Shown: piece by piece, positions 22,301 to 34,870 of the stretch
How the letters are laid out: the number at the start of each line of letters is the position of its first letter
Numbering within the stretch: position 1 is the first letter of the stretch
NCBI RefSeq assembly: GCF_000340215.1
Contig: NW_006921536.1
Location: forward strand, 3,971,664 to 4,035,663
Direction: 5' to 3'
From: Pseudocercospora fijiensis CIRAD86
Lineage: Eukaryota; Ascomycota; Dothideomycetes; Mycosphaerellales; Mycosphaerellaceae
Length of the DNA: 64,000 nt
Translations under genes and position numbers: made by a program
The notes under the pieces: generated by a model
Database searches by the model: none
Seen by the model: only the letters and a program-made list of their open reading frames with translations
What the model was told of the DNA's origin: nothing

Positions 22301-24260
22301 TATCTTATAATCCTATTCCTAATCTAATATAATGCAAAGTATAGGTCTAGTATACTGCTACTTCCTCTTACCTCCTAAGTAATTAGTCCCTTAGGGGTAA
22401 CAATTTCTATTCCTTCCCTCTCTAATATATTAATTAGTCTTCCTACTAGGAAGTAGTAGGCTAGGGTAAAGTCTAAGCCCTAGAGGGGGTAGTAGAGGTT
22501 GAAATCCCTAAGTAGGATTTAGTAGGTATTCCCCTAGATAACCCTAGGTAGTCTTTCTAGGGTTTTTAGTTAGGTACTACTTCTTAAGTCTAGTAGTAGG
22601 TTGTATATATAGTAGACTTAGAGTATACCTTAGAATGTCTCTACTTAAACTAATATTAGGTCCCTATCCTTTTATAGTATAGCCTGCTAGGTTTCTGTAT
22701 CTATTTCCTTACTAATATAGATGTATGTCCTTAGGGCTCCCTAGTTATAGATAATTAGGTAGTATCTTAGGTCTTTAACTATTACTAGTCTCTTTATATA
22801 TAGGTTGAGCTAGGGCTCTTAGATTGCAATAATGTAATGTTCTTTTAGGTTTAGTGCTTAAAGGAAGCTCCTCTATACCTTGTCTTTGCTCTTATTAACA
22901 TTGTACTATATAATGTTTAGTAATGTTGCAATGTTTATTAAGTTTCGTCTATATTATTTCCCTATAAGTTTTCCTTTAGTCTTCCCTTACTTTGGACTAA
23001 TATTTGACTAAGCTTTGTCTGCCCTGCTTCCTTTCCTATAATATTAAGGTATCTTAGTCTCTCTAGTTACTAGTGACTCTCTTATGCTAGTAAGGCCCTA
23101 AATATGAATCTATTATCTTGTCTAGACCTCTTTTATAGTACTTAGCTAGGTTGCTTCTATACCTAGCTGCCTTAGCTTATTATATATCTTTTTAGGGTGT
23201 TGATTCTAGCTTCCTTTACCTTCCTAGCTGCCTATATTCTTACTAGGCATTCCTTCGCCTAAGAGGGGTGTCTTTTAGTATAGTATACATATCTTGCTTC
23301 TCCCTTATATACTTTGCATTCTTTGACCTAGTAATCCCCTATACAATAGGAGTAGGTGTTAGTTGTCTTTATATACTTAGCTACTAAGTGTCTATAGTAT
23401 TGACATTTAAAGTACTGCATTATCCTATAGTTGCTTCTATATATCTCTATTTCTAATCTTTTAAAGTCCTAGAACAACCCCTAGTCTAGCACTATATTAG
23501 CTTGCTCTATACTCCCTACCTAGATAATTAGGGAAGACTGCTTCTTAGTCTCTTCGATTTTCCTTTTAATCTATACTACTTTTGTAATCTTTAGGCCTAG
23601 GCATATAGCTTGGTTTTGTCTTTATAGGCTCTTAATATCCTATTCTTCCTTAAAGCTTCTTGTTATACTATAGGCTATAATTATAAATTGCTATTAGGAG
23701 ACCTTTGCTATTTTCCCTATCTTAGTTGTCTATTCTTTTTATATTTCTAGCTTCTTTTTGTCCTGCTCTTATACTATAAATAGCTTAATTACCCCTTTTC
23801 CTTCATTCTTAGCCCTAATTACCTCTTTAACTATAATTCTTTCTACAATCTCTTTCCCTATAAGTCCTTAGATTTCCTTTTGCTCCTATAGGTCCGTAAT
23901 ATAGACTCTAACTACTGTCCTCGGGGGTTTTAGCGCCTCCTAACTAGCTACTACTACCTAGGTGCGGTAGTTTAGGCTTGTCTCCTATTGTTTCTTCGTA
24001 ATCTTTACTACGACTATATTAGCTACCTTTGTAATTACGTAGCTTGCCTAGTTGTAGATTGCTTTCAGTCCTCTAAGGAGTTCTAAGATTATTATCCTAT
24101 ATACCCTCTTAGGGGTTCTTCTATCTTCCGCCTTTAGTACCTCCTCTGCCCTAGTATATAGTGCTTTCTATTCGTCCTCCCTTCCTTCTTAACTGTCTTC
24201 CCTTCGTCTCTAGTTGTTCGCTGCTATTTTTTTTTCCTTATCTATTATATCATGCTATGT
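19367..24260 (-). mobile_element. LINE-1: full-length Tad-like LINE on minus, 15-bp TSD
   Basis: Non-LTR retrotransposon. The TSD GTCTAGGATATATAG flanks it at 19352-19366 and 24261-24275. The 3' end is a (TAGA)n tail on the left, a tail type seen again in LINE-2. ORF1 (about 24220 down to 23000) is a gag-like protein with RIP-worn CCHC knuckles near 23230-23420. ORF2 begins with an endonuclease (EEP) domain near 22900; the reverse transcriptase active site reads GFVDN at about 20860-20876, where FVDD is expected. Stops are TAG/TAA throughout. It differs from LINE-2 almost only by transitions, so both came from one active source and were mutated separately. Confidence 0.92.
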
Positions 24261-24275
24261 GTCTAGGATATATAG

Positions 24276-24600
24276 CGTAAAGCTAGCTACTTAAGTAAAG
24301 GTAAGAGGATTTAGGGACGCAATAGTAGAGAAGTTTAGAGGGATATAGAGAAGCTAAGAAGACTAGACGCTAGTATAAAGTAGGAAGAGGCGAGCCGAAT
24401 TCCTAGGAGAGCGGAGGAGAGAGACCTATAAGGATACCTAAGAGAGAAGACCCCTAGGGAGACTAATAGGTACTATAAGTATAAGGAAGTAGGGAGATAC
24501 CTAGACTAATAAACTTAGCTTCCTCCCCTTATAGCTAAGCTAATAGAGGATAATAGAGAGAGAAGATATATAAATAGCAGACCCCCTACTATCCTCTAAT
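24276..24600 (+). other. Purine-rich, Glu/Arg-coding stretch upstream of LINE-3
   Basis: The plus strand is rich in AGGAGA and reads as Arg/Glu-rich peptide in several frames. It may be the 5' part (ORF1 tail) of LINE-3, but no zinc knuckle is visible, so the assignment is weak. Confidence 0.35.
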
Positions 24601-27600
24601 ATTAACTAGCCTCTATATTATCTAGTATAATATAAACTATAATGTAAACAAGGTATAGAGAGCCTTTCTTAAATGAATAGACCTAAAGGAGGACTATATT
24701 CTAGCAATTTAGGAGCCCTAGGTTAATATAACTATAGGAAACATAGTTAAATACCTAGGCTTCTATATTATCTTCCTATAATGCCTATACCCTAGAGTAG
24801 CACTCTATATCTCTAAGGAAATATAGGAGGCTTTACAGGAGCTAAACTCTTAGTATAAAGACCTACTATTAGTCGGTATAGGGATAGGAAGGGAAAGAGT
24901 TATTTTCTATAACTGCTACTACCTATTAGTTCTAGAGAGTAGTAGGGAGGTAGAATTACTACTACTTATAGAGTAGGCTATCTAAAAGTACGAAGGTAAT
25001 AGCTAAGTCCTAGTAGGTAACTTTAACCTTTACTACCTAATATAGGGAGGCAACCTAGACTAGAGCTAGTACTACTAGGCAGACAGCCTTATTAGAATTA
25101 CAAGAGAGAATAGTATACTTCTTGCTATAGTAGAGGGGATAGTAATATAGGAGAACTAGAGGAGCGTAAGGACCCTTAACCTTATACTTGTTACCTATAA
25201 TATCTAGCAAAGACTTAGCTAATATAAGGTAGATAAATATAGAGAGATAGGATTAGACTATAAGCTAATCTCTATAAGGATATAGGAGCTATAGTAGGAA
25301 CGGAGAGACCGAATACCGAGGCCCTAGTAGAAAGAAGCCGACTAGGAGGCAATTAGTAGTAATACTATACTACTAGTAAGGCTATCTAACTTTTATAAAG
25401 ATATCCTAGACAAAAGAGTATAGTAGGATAGTTAGCTATATACGCTATCTTAGGAGAGATTAGATAAAGTATAGGATAGAAGAGAACCGTAGGGCGTACC
25501 TAGTAGCCGTATATAGTACTAAGGGCAAATAGATTCAAAAAGACACTAACCTAGTATAGAGAAGAGTAGTAAGGGAGGCTATAGAATAGTATCCTAAGAT
25601 ATAGAAGCTAGCTCGCTAGGTAAGGGAGAAGAAGGGAGAGAAAATAGGCCCTCCCTAATATCTATTACTCTAGTAGATAGAAGGAGGATATATATATACT
25701 AACGAAGGCAAAGCAGATATGCTAGCTAAGTACTTCTTTCCTGGACTAAGAGAGGCTAACCTGTTAGATATCCTAGAGGAATTACTACCCTAAGAGAGGA
25801 TCTAAATAAATATTTTTGTCTCCCTAGAGAAGATTACCTAAATCCTTAAGAAAATAGTACCTAATATAGCCCTAGGACTAGACTAGATTACTAATAGGTT
25901 TAATAAGGAATGTGGGCAGATCCTGGCCCTATACTAGGTACTGCTATTTGTAGCATACATCTGACTTGGCTACTACCTAAAGGTATTTAAGAAGTTAATT
26001 ATAGTAGTTCTTAAGAAACTATAGAAACTAGACTACTTCAAGCCTAGTATATATAGGCTAATTGCCCTGCTTAATGCCCTAGCTGAAACCCTTAAGGCGG
26101 TAGTGGTAGAGATGAATCTTAAAGTAGATTAAGGAGAAGAGGCTTTTACCTAAATTGCAAATAGGAGCTATTAAGGAGAAGGGGCTTATACCTAAATTAC
26201 AAATAGGAGCTAGGCTAAAAAGGTCTATAATCTTAGCCCTAGAGCTAGCTATAGAAATAATAAAAACAGCCTAGGAAACAGACAAATCGTATATAATATT
26301 AATGCTCTACCTAGATATCTTAGGAGCCCTTAATAATATATTATACTAGAGAGTCCTCTATAATATTAAATAAACGGGGGTCCTAGAAGGAATCTGCCTC
26401 TTTATATAGTCCTTCCTCTAGGATAGGAGGATAAAGCCTAAAACAGGACAATTTATAGATAGAGAAAGACTATAAGAGATAGGCATCCCCTAGGGCTCTA
26501 CCCTCTTACCTATACTATTTCTCCTATTTGCCTCTATACTCCTCCCTAAACTAGAAGGCCCTTAGACAATAGTAATAGGATTTGTTAATAATACTAATAT
26601 TATTATATATAGCAAGTCTATAGAGAAAAACTATAGGAGACCTAAGGAGGCCTACGAAGAGTATATAGAGTAGGTAAAGAGGAGTAGAATAGCATTTGCC
26701 CCCTAGAAGTACTAACTTATCTACTTTAGAAGGAGTAGGAGGAAACACAACCTATAGGCTACTATCTAGATCGTAGGATACTAAGTATAACTAGAACTAG
26801 ATATTAGACTCCTAGGAGTCTTGCTCGATAGTAACCTTAAATAGGGGCTATATATTAGAAAGGCCTAGGAGAGGGGCCTTACTAGTATATAGTCCCGCTA
26901 GGGACTATATAAGTTAATATAGGGTGCTAGGGTGCTAGCTTCTAGAGAGCAAAGTACCTATATAGTATAATATTTAGACTAGCCCTAATATATAGTTGCT
27001 AAATCTAGGCAATACTAGAAGGAATCCGGAGACACTAGAAGTACCTCTAGAAGCCCCTTAAGAAAGTATAAAACACTAGGCTAAGATATATCCTAGGAGC
27101 CTATAAGAGTATACCTAAAGCTATTCTCTAGAAGAAAGCTTATCCCCCCCCCCTCTTAGTCTCTATACCTAGAAAATAGCAAGGCTCTTAGTAGTAAATA
27201 GGGACACTCTCCCTATATAATAGTATATAAGGAAAAAGTATATAGAAATAAAGGATAGGATTAGGGGCCCTAGGAGACAAAACCTAAAAAGAAGAATTAC
27301 GACCTTAGAATAGATTACTAAGTTAGTTAGCTAAGAGGTAGGGGCATAGGGAAGTATAGCCCTACTCTACTTAGGAAGGATATAGTAGAGTAAGAATACT
27401 TAGGTAGAAAGATAAGAAAAGGAGAGGATAAGAAGCGAGGCCCTATAATAGGGTTAGAGTAGACTAGTAGTCTAGTAGATAGGGCACTAGGGGAGAGGAA
27501 TCTATCTCTACTTAGGGTAGCTAAGACTAGTTACCTTAATAGTTATATAAGTTAGGGTAGAGTATATTAGCCTAAGATAATACCTTATAAAGAGGAGAGT

Positions 27601-27850
27601 CCTAGGGATTGCCCTAGAATGCTAGTATAGCTAGAGAACCTAGTTGCTAAAGCATATTACTATCTTCTATCTATTAGGTAGGAAAGAGCAGGTAGGAGAT
27701 ATATAGAAAGGTAGGAACAAGTAACTAGAATGCTCTTACTACTATAAAAGAAGGATTCTTAGTAGTAGTAAGGTAGCTAGTATAGGAAGGGATTAAATAG
27801 AATTAAATTTAGTAGAAGGCGCTATTTAGGTAAATAGACGTTATGTATTT
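24600..27850 (+). mobile_element. LINE-3: ORF2 of a second LINE family on plus
   Basis: Endonuclease domain from about 24680: DYILAIQEP, LVGIGIG and VGNFNLYY (VGDFNLHH-like, D to N and H to Y). The reverse transcriptase runs from about 25830 to 26760; LNALAET is visible, and the active site reads GFVNN at 26578-26592, where FVDD is expected. A 42-bp tandem duplication (26131-26172, 26173-26214) sits inside the RT. The last ~500 bp may be an RNase H-like region but this is not certain. The sequence is clearly a different family from LINE-1 and LINE-2. The 5' end, 3' tail and target duplication were not resolved. Confidence 0.82.
26131..26214. repeat. 42-bp tandem duplication inside the LINE-3 reverse transcriptase
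   Basis: Two copies starting AAGGAGAAG(A/G)GGCTT, differing mostly by G/A and C/T changes. The length is a multiple of three, so the frame is kept. Confidence 0.85.
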
Positions 27851-28872
27851 AATATACAGTAGTCTTAGATATATATAGTAGATAATTTCTAGAAGCTACT
27901 ATCTATAAATCTAGTTTAGTTTATATAGAGAGAGATATAGAAGACAAAGTTCCTTTTATTTCTTCTAGAGATATAAAAGTCCTTTTATTCCTTCTAGAGA
28001 TATAAGAATATATAATAGGAGCTAGCTATTCTTAAGGCCGTCTTCCTCTTATCTATCCTCTCTTAGGCTTAGTAGGTTCTTTGTGTTTAAAATCTTGCTA
28101 GTTACTATAGAGATTAAGCTATTATCCTCTTCCTTATTTATAGAGAGAAGTAGATAGTATGCTAAAAAAGCTACTTTTCTAGGCTACCGCTATCTATATA
28201 TAGTATCTCTAAAGAAGGAGATACTTACTTTTAGTAATTAGGTAAGATAAGAGTAGGCTAAGTAAAGATAGAAACTCTACTAGTAGTATAAATATAGACT
28301 CTATCTTATTGTAGATTCCTAAGAAATAGATCTATTATCCTACTTTGCTAGTTAATATAAAGGATAGAAAAGATTTCAAAACTACTTTCTTACTATATAC
28401 GATAGCCTAGTTACTGTTTTATAGAGCTCTAGAAACTAGAAACGAGATAAATAGGTTAGAGTAGTAGTAGTAGAAGAAGAAAAAATTACTATCTCTAAAA
28501 GAAACGTACGCTTATACTAGCTATATATATATATATCCTTATATCTATATACTCTATGTTTATATATAAAAGTTATATAAAATAGTAAATAGATAATAAC
28601 CTTTAAGACTCTCTATATATAGTACTAAAAGATATATATAAGGGCCTATACTAGTACCCTAAACGCTAGTTCTATCTAAAAGTTAGAATACTACTTTACA
28701 ATTTTGTTACTATTGTATTAGATAGTTTTACTTACGCTATTAAGCGGAAAGTAGCTTAATTTACTATACTTAGCTTTGATTATCTGTGCCTTCTATAATA
28801 GTTCTAGCATTGCTTCTATTATAGTCTTAACCTATCTTTTATATACCGACGACTTCTATCGACTATAAAGTA
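27851..28872. other. About 1 kb without a recognisable gene
   Basis: AT-rich, RIP-worn sequence. It contains a 29-bp tandem duplication (27951-27979 and 27980-28008, TCCTTTTATTTCTTCTAGAG type). No coding similarity was seen on either strand. Its right edge is the LINE-2 target site. Confidence 0.5.
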
Positions 28873-28889
28873 TAATCTCTTTTATATAG

Positions 28890-31800
28890 ATAGATAGATA
28901 TTTCATTTGCCTATTGTAGTGCCTTTCGGCCTATGTAGGTCTGTTTCTATATATTATTTTAGGTAGGAAACTAACTTAGTTGGTAAAAACCTCCCTCCTA
29001 TCCTATTTATAAGTGTTAATCTTCCTCGTTTCCTTGTTTTCCTTCCTCTAGGGTATACTAGTATTATAGTTGTTACCCTCTAACTACCTTGCCTACTGCC
29101 CTATCCTTCTTTCCCCCTCTTCTTCCCTCCTTCTTATCTACTCCTCGGTTTCCCTTGCTAGTACGAATTATTGTATAAATCCCTGTTTAATAATCTACTT
29201 TACTATCCTCTTTAGGTCTTCTTTGCTCTAGATTAGCTTATCGTATTCCCTTTCTATTGCTTTTAGTCTCTAATTACTTCTACCTTCTAACTATTAAGGG
29301 TAGACTAGCAGTATATACTTAGAGTTCTGAGATTAGTAGCTATATTAGTAAGCTCTGCTTTCAATTCCTAGGACGTTTCTTCTAAATAGGTAAGATCTAA
29401 GTCTAATATGTTTATATCTAATTTAGATAGCTAGGCTTGCCTCGGCCCTATTTAGGTCCTTATAGAGCTAGTAGTTATATTAACTAAATTTGATTAGTGC
29501 CTTTAGGGTTCCTAGTCTAACTTGTGTTTTATTCTATTCCTGCTCTTATAGGTATCTAGCAATTGATTCTGCTAGGCTTTGTTTCTCTCCCTTTAGCTTA
29601 TCTTCCTTTAGCCTTATATTTAGTCCCTAAAGCTCTTTCTCTAGCATTTCTCTTATTAAGACTCTATATTGCTCTAGGTCTTTAACTTTCTAGGGAGTTA
29701 TTTGTAGTCTGTCTCGCCTCCTAGTCCTAACGTACTAGGCTTTTATCTTATCTATTGCCTTTTAGATAGTCTGTTAGGCTAGGTATTCTATTGTCTTTGC
29801 TATATATTAGTGTCTTAGGCCCTTGAAGTATTGTTTAACTAGTAGGATCCCTAATTCTATTTCTACTACCCTTATTAGTATAGTTTTATATGCTCCTAGG
29901 ATTTTCTTTAGGCTTTAGGTTTAGGACCTACTAACTAGTTGCTTAATCCTCTTTAGTGTTTTCTCTTAGGCTGTCTATATCTGTATTCTATATAGCATTG
30001 CTAGCTTGATAATTGCTTTATATATAACTTTGGCTTTCTCGAATATAGCCCCCTATATAGAGGCTATAAGCCTATTAATAGATTGTATATTAGTATCCGC
30101 CCTCTGCTTTGCCTTCTTTACTTATAGTCCCTAATTTAGTTTTGGATCTAGCTAGATCCCTAGTACCCTAAGCTCTACTAATAGTTAGGTTTCAAAGCCT
30201 TAGATAGTAATTGATTGCTTTATATTATAGGTTGATTTAGCCTTACTAAAGTAGATAAGCTAGTACTTTTCTAAGGCGAATTTTGCTCTATACCTCCTTA
30301 CCTATTTTTTATACTCTTAGTACTTCTCTTCTAGGATCTTGTAGTTGGTTTCTGTTGTCTTAGACTAGGCTAGGATATTTGTGTTATCTACAAACCCTAA
30401 TGCTAATGTGTTTTTTAATTCTAGGAGTAGGAGTAGGTCTGCTATAAAGATAAGGAAGAGGATTAGGGAGAGTATTAATCCTTAGGGGATCCCCTTTTTA
30501 GTTAGTATTAGGTCTGATTTGAATTTGCCTAGAATAAGCTGTATTAATCTTTCCTATAGGAAGGACTAGATAAATTAGACTATCTAGTTTAGTATAGCTT
30601 TCTATTTAAGTATATATAGGAGCCTTTTATAGGAGACATTGTCGAAGGCTCCTAAGATATCGAGGGAGAGGAGGGTTGCTACCTAGTTTTAACTATAGTG
30701 CTAGATATACTTAATCTATTCTATAATTAGTTCTATAGCTATTAGTATTAACCTCTTCTTTCTTCTTCCTATCTAGCCTTTAAGAAGGATGTTCCTTTCC
30801 TCGGCAAAGGTTGTTAGCCTTTTAGCGACAATTTTTTTCTAGTACCTTACCTATTGTATTAAGTAGGGCTATTAGTCTATAGGCCTTAAGCTGTATATAG
30901 TCTTCCTTCTAGGGCTTCCTTAGCACTACTGTTAGGGACTTCCTAAATAGTCTTAGGTAGTATCCTAGTACTAGGCTTTATGAAAAGATATTAGTTAGTG
31001 CTAGGGCTAGCCCCTTCCTATATACTTTTAGAAGTTTATTGTAGATCTTGTCTTCTCCTAGTACCTTATTACCTAGAATTTTCTTTAGGATCCTTTTAAT
31101 GGTTTCGGGTTTGACTTAGGTGTCTCTTAGTATGCCTAGTAGTAGAGTCTCTTGTTCTTTCTCCTTTATGTCTAATAGGTCTGCTTATACTTTTCTATAG
31201 AAGAAGTGTTAGCCTAGGGCTCTTACTTTCCCTTCTATTATAGTCTATATTTGTCCTTATTAGTCTATAATGTCCGGGAATTGTAGTAGCATATCCTTGT
31301 CCTATTTAGGTCTCCTTGCCTATTTAGCTATCCTCTATATCTCCTCTAGTTTCTTTGTAATTATTCCTATTATAGATCTCTATTCTTGTATCTTATCTTT
31401 CTTAATCTGGATCTTCTTTTCCTAGTAGGCTTTATTATAGTTGTCCTATACTTCCTAGGTATAGGTTTATATCTACTGCCTCCTAGCCTTCCTTACTGCT
31501 TTAACCTTCTTTATATACTTACTAGTCTAGTATAGCTACTAGTATAGTGAATGTTTCTTTGCTAGGGTATACTTTCTAGCTACCTGTTTTAGGATTCCTG
31601 TTAGTTCTTCTACTACCTTATTAATATCCTCTAGCCTTAGTAGGTACTTTATTAAGAGTTCCTCTAGTTTTAGGTCCCTTTCTAGTTCCTCCCTAATCCT
31701 GCCCTATTAAGTACCTTTCTAGTTGAGCTTCTCCTCTAGTTCCCTTTCCTAATTAGCTTAGATATTTAGCTTAATCTATACCGGGAAGTAGTCTAATAAT

Positions 31801-33779
31801 TCTTCTAGTTCCTAGTTGACCCTATATCTTATAATCCTATTCCTAATCTAATATAATGTAAAGTATAGGTCTAGTATACTGCTGCTTCCTCTTGCCTCCT
31901 AAGTAATTAGTCCCTTTAGGGTAATAATTTCTATTCCTTCCCTCTCTAATATATTAATTAGTCTTCCTACTAGGAAGTAGTAAGCTAGGGTAAAGTCTAA
32001 GCCCTAGAGGGGGTAGTAGAGGTTGAAATCCCTAAGTAGGATTTAGTAGGTGTTCCCCTAGATAACTCTAGGTAGTCTTTCTAGGATTTTTAGTTAGGTA
32101 CTGCTTCTTAAGTCTAGTAGTAGGTTGTATATATAGTAGACTTAGAGTGTACCTTAGGATATCTCTACTTAAACTAATATTAGGTCCCTATCCTCCTATA
32201 GTATAGCCTACTAGGTTTCTGTATCTATCTCCTTACTAATGTAGATGTATGTCCTTAGGGCTCCCTAGTTATAGATAATTAGGTAGTATCTTAGGTCTTT
32301 AACTGTTACTAGTCTCTTTGTATATAGGTTAAGCTAGGGCTCTTAGATTGCAATAATGTAGTGTTCTTTTAGGTTTAGTGCTTAAAGGAAGCTCCTCTAT
32401 ACCTTGTCTTTACTCTTATTAATATTGTACTATATAATGTTTAGTAATGTTGTAATGTTTATTAGGTTTTATTTATTTTATTTCCCTATAAGTTTTCCTT
32501 TAGTCTTCCTTTACTTTAGACTAATATTTAACTAAGCTTTATCTGCCCTACTTCCTTTCCTATAATATTAAGGTATCTTAGTCTCCCTAGTTGCTAGTGG
32601 CTCTCTTATGCTAGTAAGGCCCTGAATGTAAACCTATTATCTTGCCTAGACCTCTTTTATAGTACTTAGCTAGGTTGCTTCTATACCTAGTTGCCCTAGC
32701 TTGTTATATATCTTTTTAGTATATTGATTCTAGCTTCCTTTGCCTTCCTAGCTGCCTATATTCTTATAGGGCATTCCTTTGCCTAAGAGGGGTGTCTTTT
32801 AGTATAGTATATATATCTTGCTTCTCCCTTATATACTTTGCATTCTTTAACTTAGTAATCCCCTATATAATAGGAGTAGGTATCGGTTATCTTTATATAC
32901 TTAGCTACTAAGTGTCTATAGTGTTAACATTTGAAGTACTGTATTATCCTATAGTTGCTTCTATGTATCTCTGTTTCTAATCTTTTAAAGTCCTAGAACA
33001 ACCCCTAGTCTAGTACTATATTAGCTTGTTCTATACTCCCTACCTAGATAATTAGGGAAGACTGCTTCTTAGTCTCTTCGATTTTCCTTTTAATCTATAC
33101 TACTTTTGTAATCTTTAGGCCTAGGTATATAGCTTGGTTTTGTCTCTATAGGCTCTTAATATCCTATTCTTCCTTAAAGCTTCTTATTATGCTATAGGCT
33201 ATAATTATAAATTACTGTTAGGAGACCTTTGCTGTTCTCCCTATCTTAGTTGTCTATTCTTTTTGTGTTTCTAGCTTCTTTTTGTCCTACTCTTATACTA
33301 TAAATAGCTTAATTACCCCTTTACCTTCGTTCCTAGCCCTAATTACCTCTTTAACTATAATTCTTTCTACAATCTCTTTTCCTATAAGTCCTTAGATTTC
33401 CTTTTGCTCCTATAGGTCCGTAATATAGACTCTAACTACTGTCCTCGGGGGTTTTAGCGCCTCCTAACTAGCTACTGCTACCTAGGTACGGTAGTTTAGG
33501 CTTGTCTCCTATTGTTTCTTCGTAATCTTTGCTGCGACTGTATTAGCTACCTTTATAATTACGTAGCTTGCCTAGTTATAGATTGCTTTTAGTCCTTTAA
33601 GGAGTTCTAAGATTATTATCCTATATGCCCTCTTAGGGGTTCTTCTATCTTCCGCCTTTAGTACTTCCTCTGCCCTCGTATATAGTGCTTTCTATTCGTC
33701 CTCCCTTCCTTCTTAACTGTCTTCCCTTCGTCTCTGATTGTTCGCTGCCATTGTTGCTTTTTCGAACTATATAGATTCC
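28890..33779 (-). mobile_element. LINE-2: second full-length copy of the LINE-1 family, 17-bp TSD
   Basis: TSD TAATCTCTTTTATATAG at 28873-28889 and 33780-33796. The (TAGA)n 3' tail is at the left end. The ORF1 start codon is intact (ATG on minus, complement of 33749-33751, MAANNQRRRED). The ORF1 zinc-knuckle region lies near 32750-32970; ORF2 starts near 32460 with the endonuclease segment EHYIIAIQEP; the RT active site again reads GFVDN (near 30380-30400). It retains slightly more TG/CA than LINE-1 in several stretches, suggesting lighter RIP. No intact frame remains. Confidence 0.92.
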
Positions 33780-33796
33780 TAATCTCTTTTATATAG

Positions 33797-34870
33797 CTAC
33801 TACCTCTTGCTACTTATTAGCTTTACCTTATCTTAATAAATATTGAATTAGTCCTACTATACCTAATCTTTAGCTTCTATACTCTACCTTATACCTATAC
33901 TACAATCCTTCTTTTTAGAAAGCTTTAATATTCTTCTAATATTAGTACTAATATTAAGATTAGTACTATAAGACATCTAGATTAGTATATAGACAGATGT
34001 CTTATATAGAAGAGGTTAGCTTAAAATATTCATTACCGCGATTCGCTTACCTATAAAATAGTTTAATATTTCAGTATTCGGCTATTTAAGTATAGGGGTC
34101 TATATACGGCCGATAGTTAACCGCTAAGCCGGAGGTAGGTAGCTTCCTTCTACCTTTATTTACCTCCGGTGCTACTACCGCTATATAAATAGTACGATTT
34201 TGGTACGATAAGCACTTAATAACGGCGGACATTAATATAGTATATATTAACGGCCTTATATTAGTTTGTACGATAGTAGGACGGCCTTAAGGGAGCGGTA
34301 AGGGTGCTATAGAAGTAAGAGCGGCACCTGCTAAAGGGTCGCAATCTGCCTTACAATACGAGGAAGACCTGTTCTACGATAACTCTTAAATAGTAAGGAT
34401 CTCGGAAGGCGTAGAAATAGACTTCTTTTATATTCTAGTAGGCCCTAGTAACTAGTAGGGTAACCGACTAGGCTCCGCCTACCCCCCGCTAGTTATCTAA
34501 AATACCCTACTAATCTAGTAATAGTAATAGGCCGCTCTACGGTTATCTTCCTTCTAGTCCGAATAATTTAATAGCAAACTACTACTAGCAATTCAAGCAT
34601 TCTCGATTCTTACTACGACGACTTCCGATACTTCCGACGACTTCCGCTCGACTATATATTATACCCTTAAATAGGGAGGCGAATATAATCCCGTATACGT
34701 ATGTAGTCCGTACGTACGGTATCGGTAAATAGTTGAAAGTCTGCCCGACTTCCGCCTAGCTTCTCCTACGCGCGACGCGTGCTATTGTTTTATTAATACT
34801 CTTCCGTATCTATAGACCTAGCTCTTTTATCGTTTCTATTACTAAGATTGCTAGTATTTATCGATATTGC
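33797..34870. other. About 1 kb without an assigned gene, upstream of MULE copy 2
   Basis: An inverted pair flanks a short stretch at 34120-34165 (CCGGAGGTAGGTAG / CTACCTTTATTTACCTCCGG). A short readable stretch near 34395-34470 (SEGVEIDFFYILVGPSNQ on plus) looks coding but was not recognised. Nothing else was seen. Confidence 0.4.

Noticed and set aside
26551..26748. Open frame of 65 codons on minus
   Set aside because: Antisense to the LINE-3 reverse transcriptase active site region.
34395..34470. Possible start of another gene
   Set aside because: Only ~25 readable codons, no motif, no continuation in frame.
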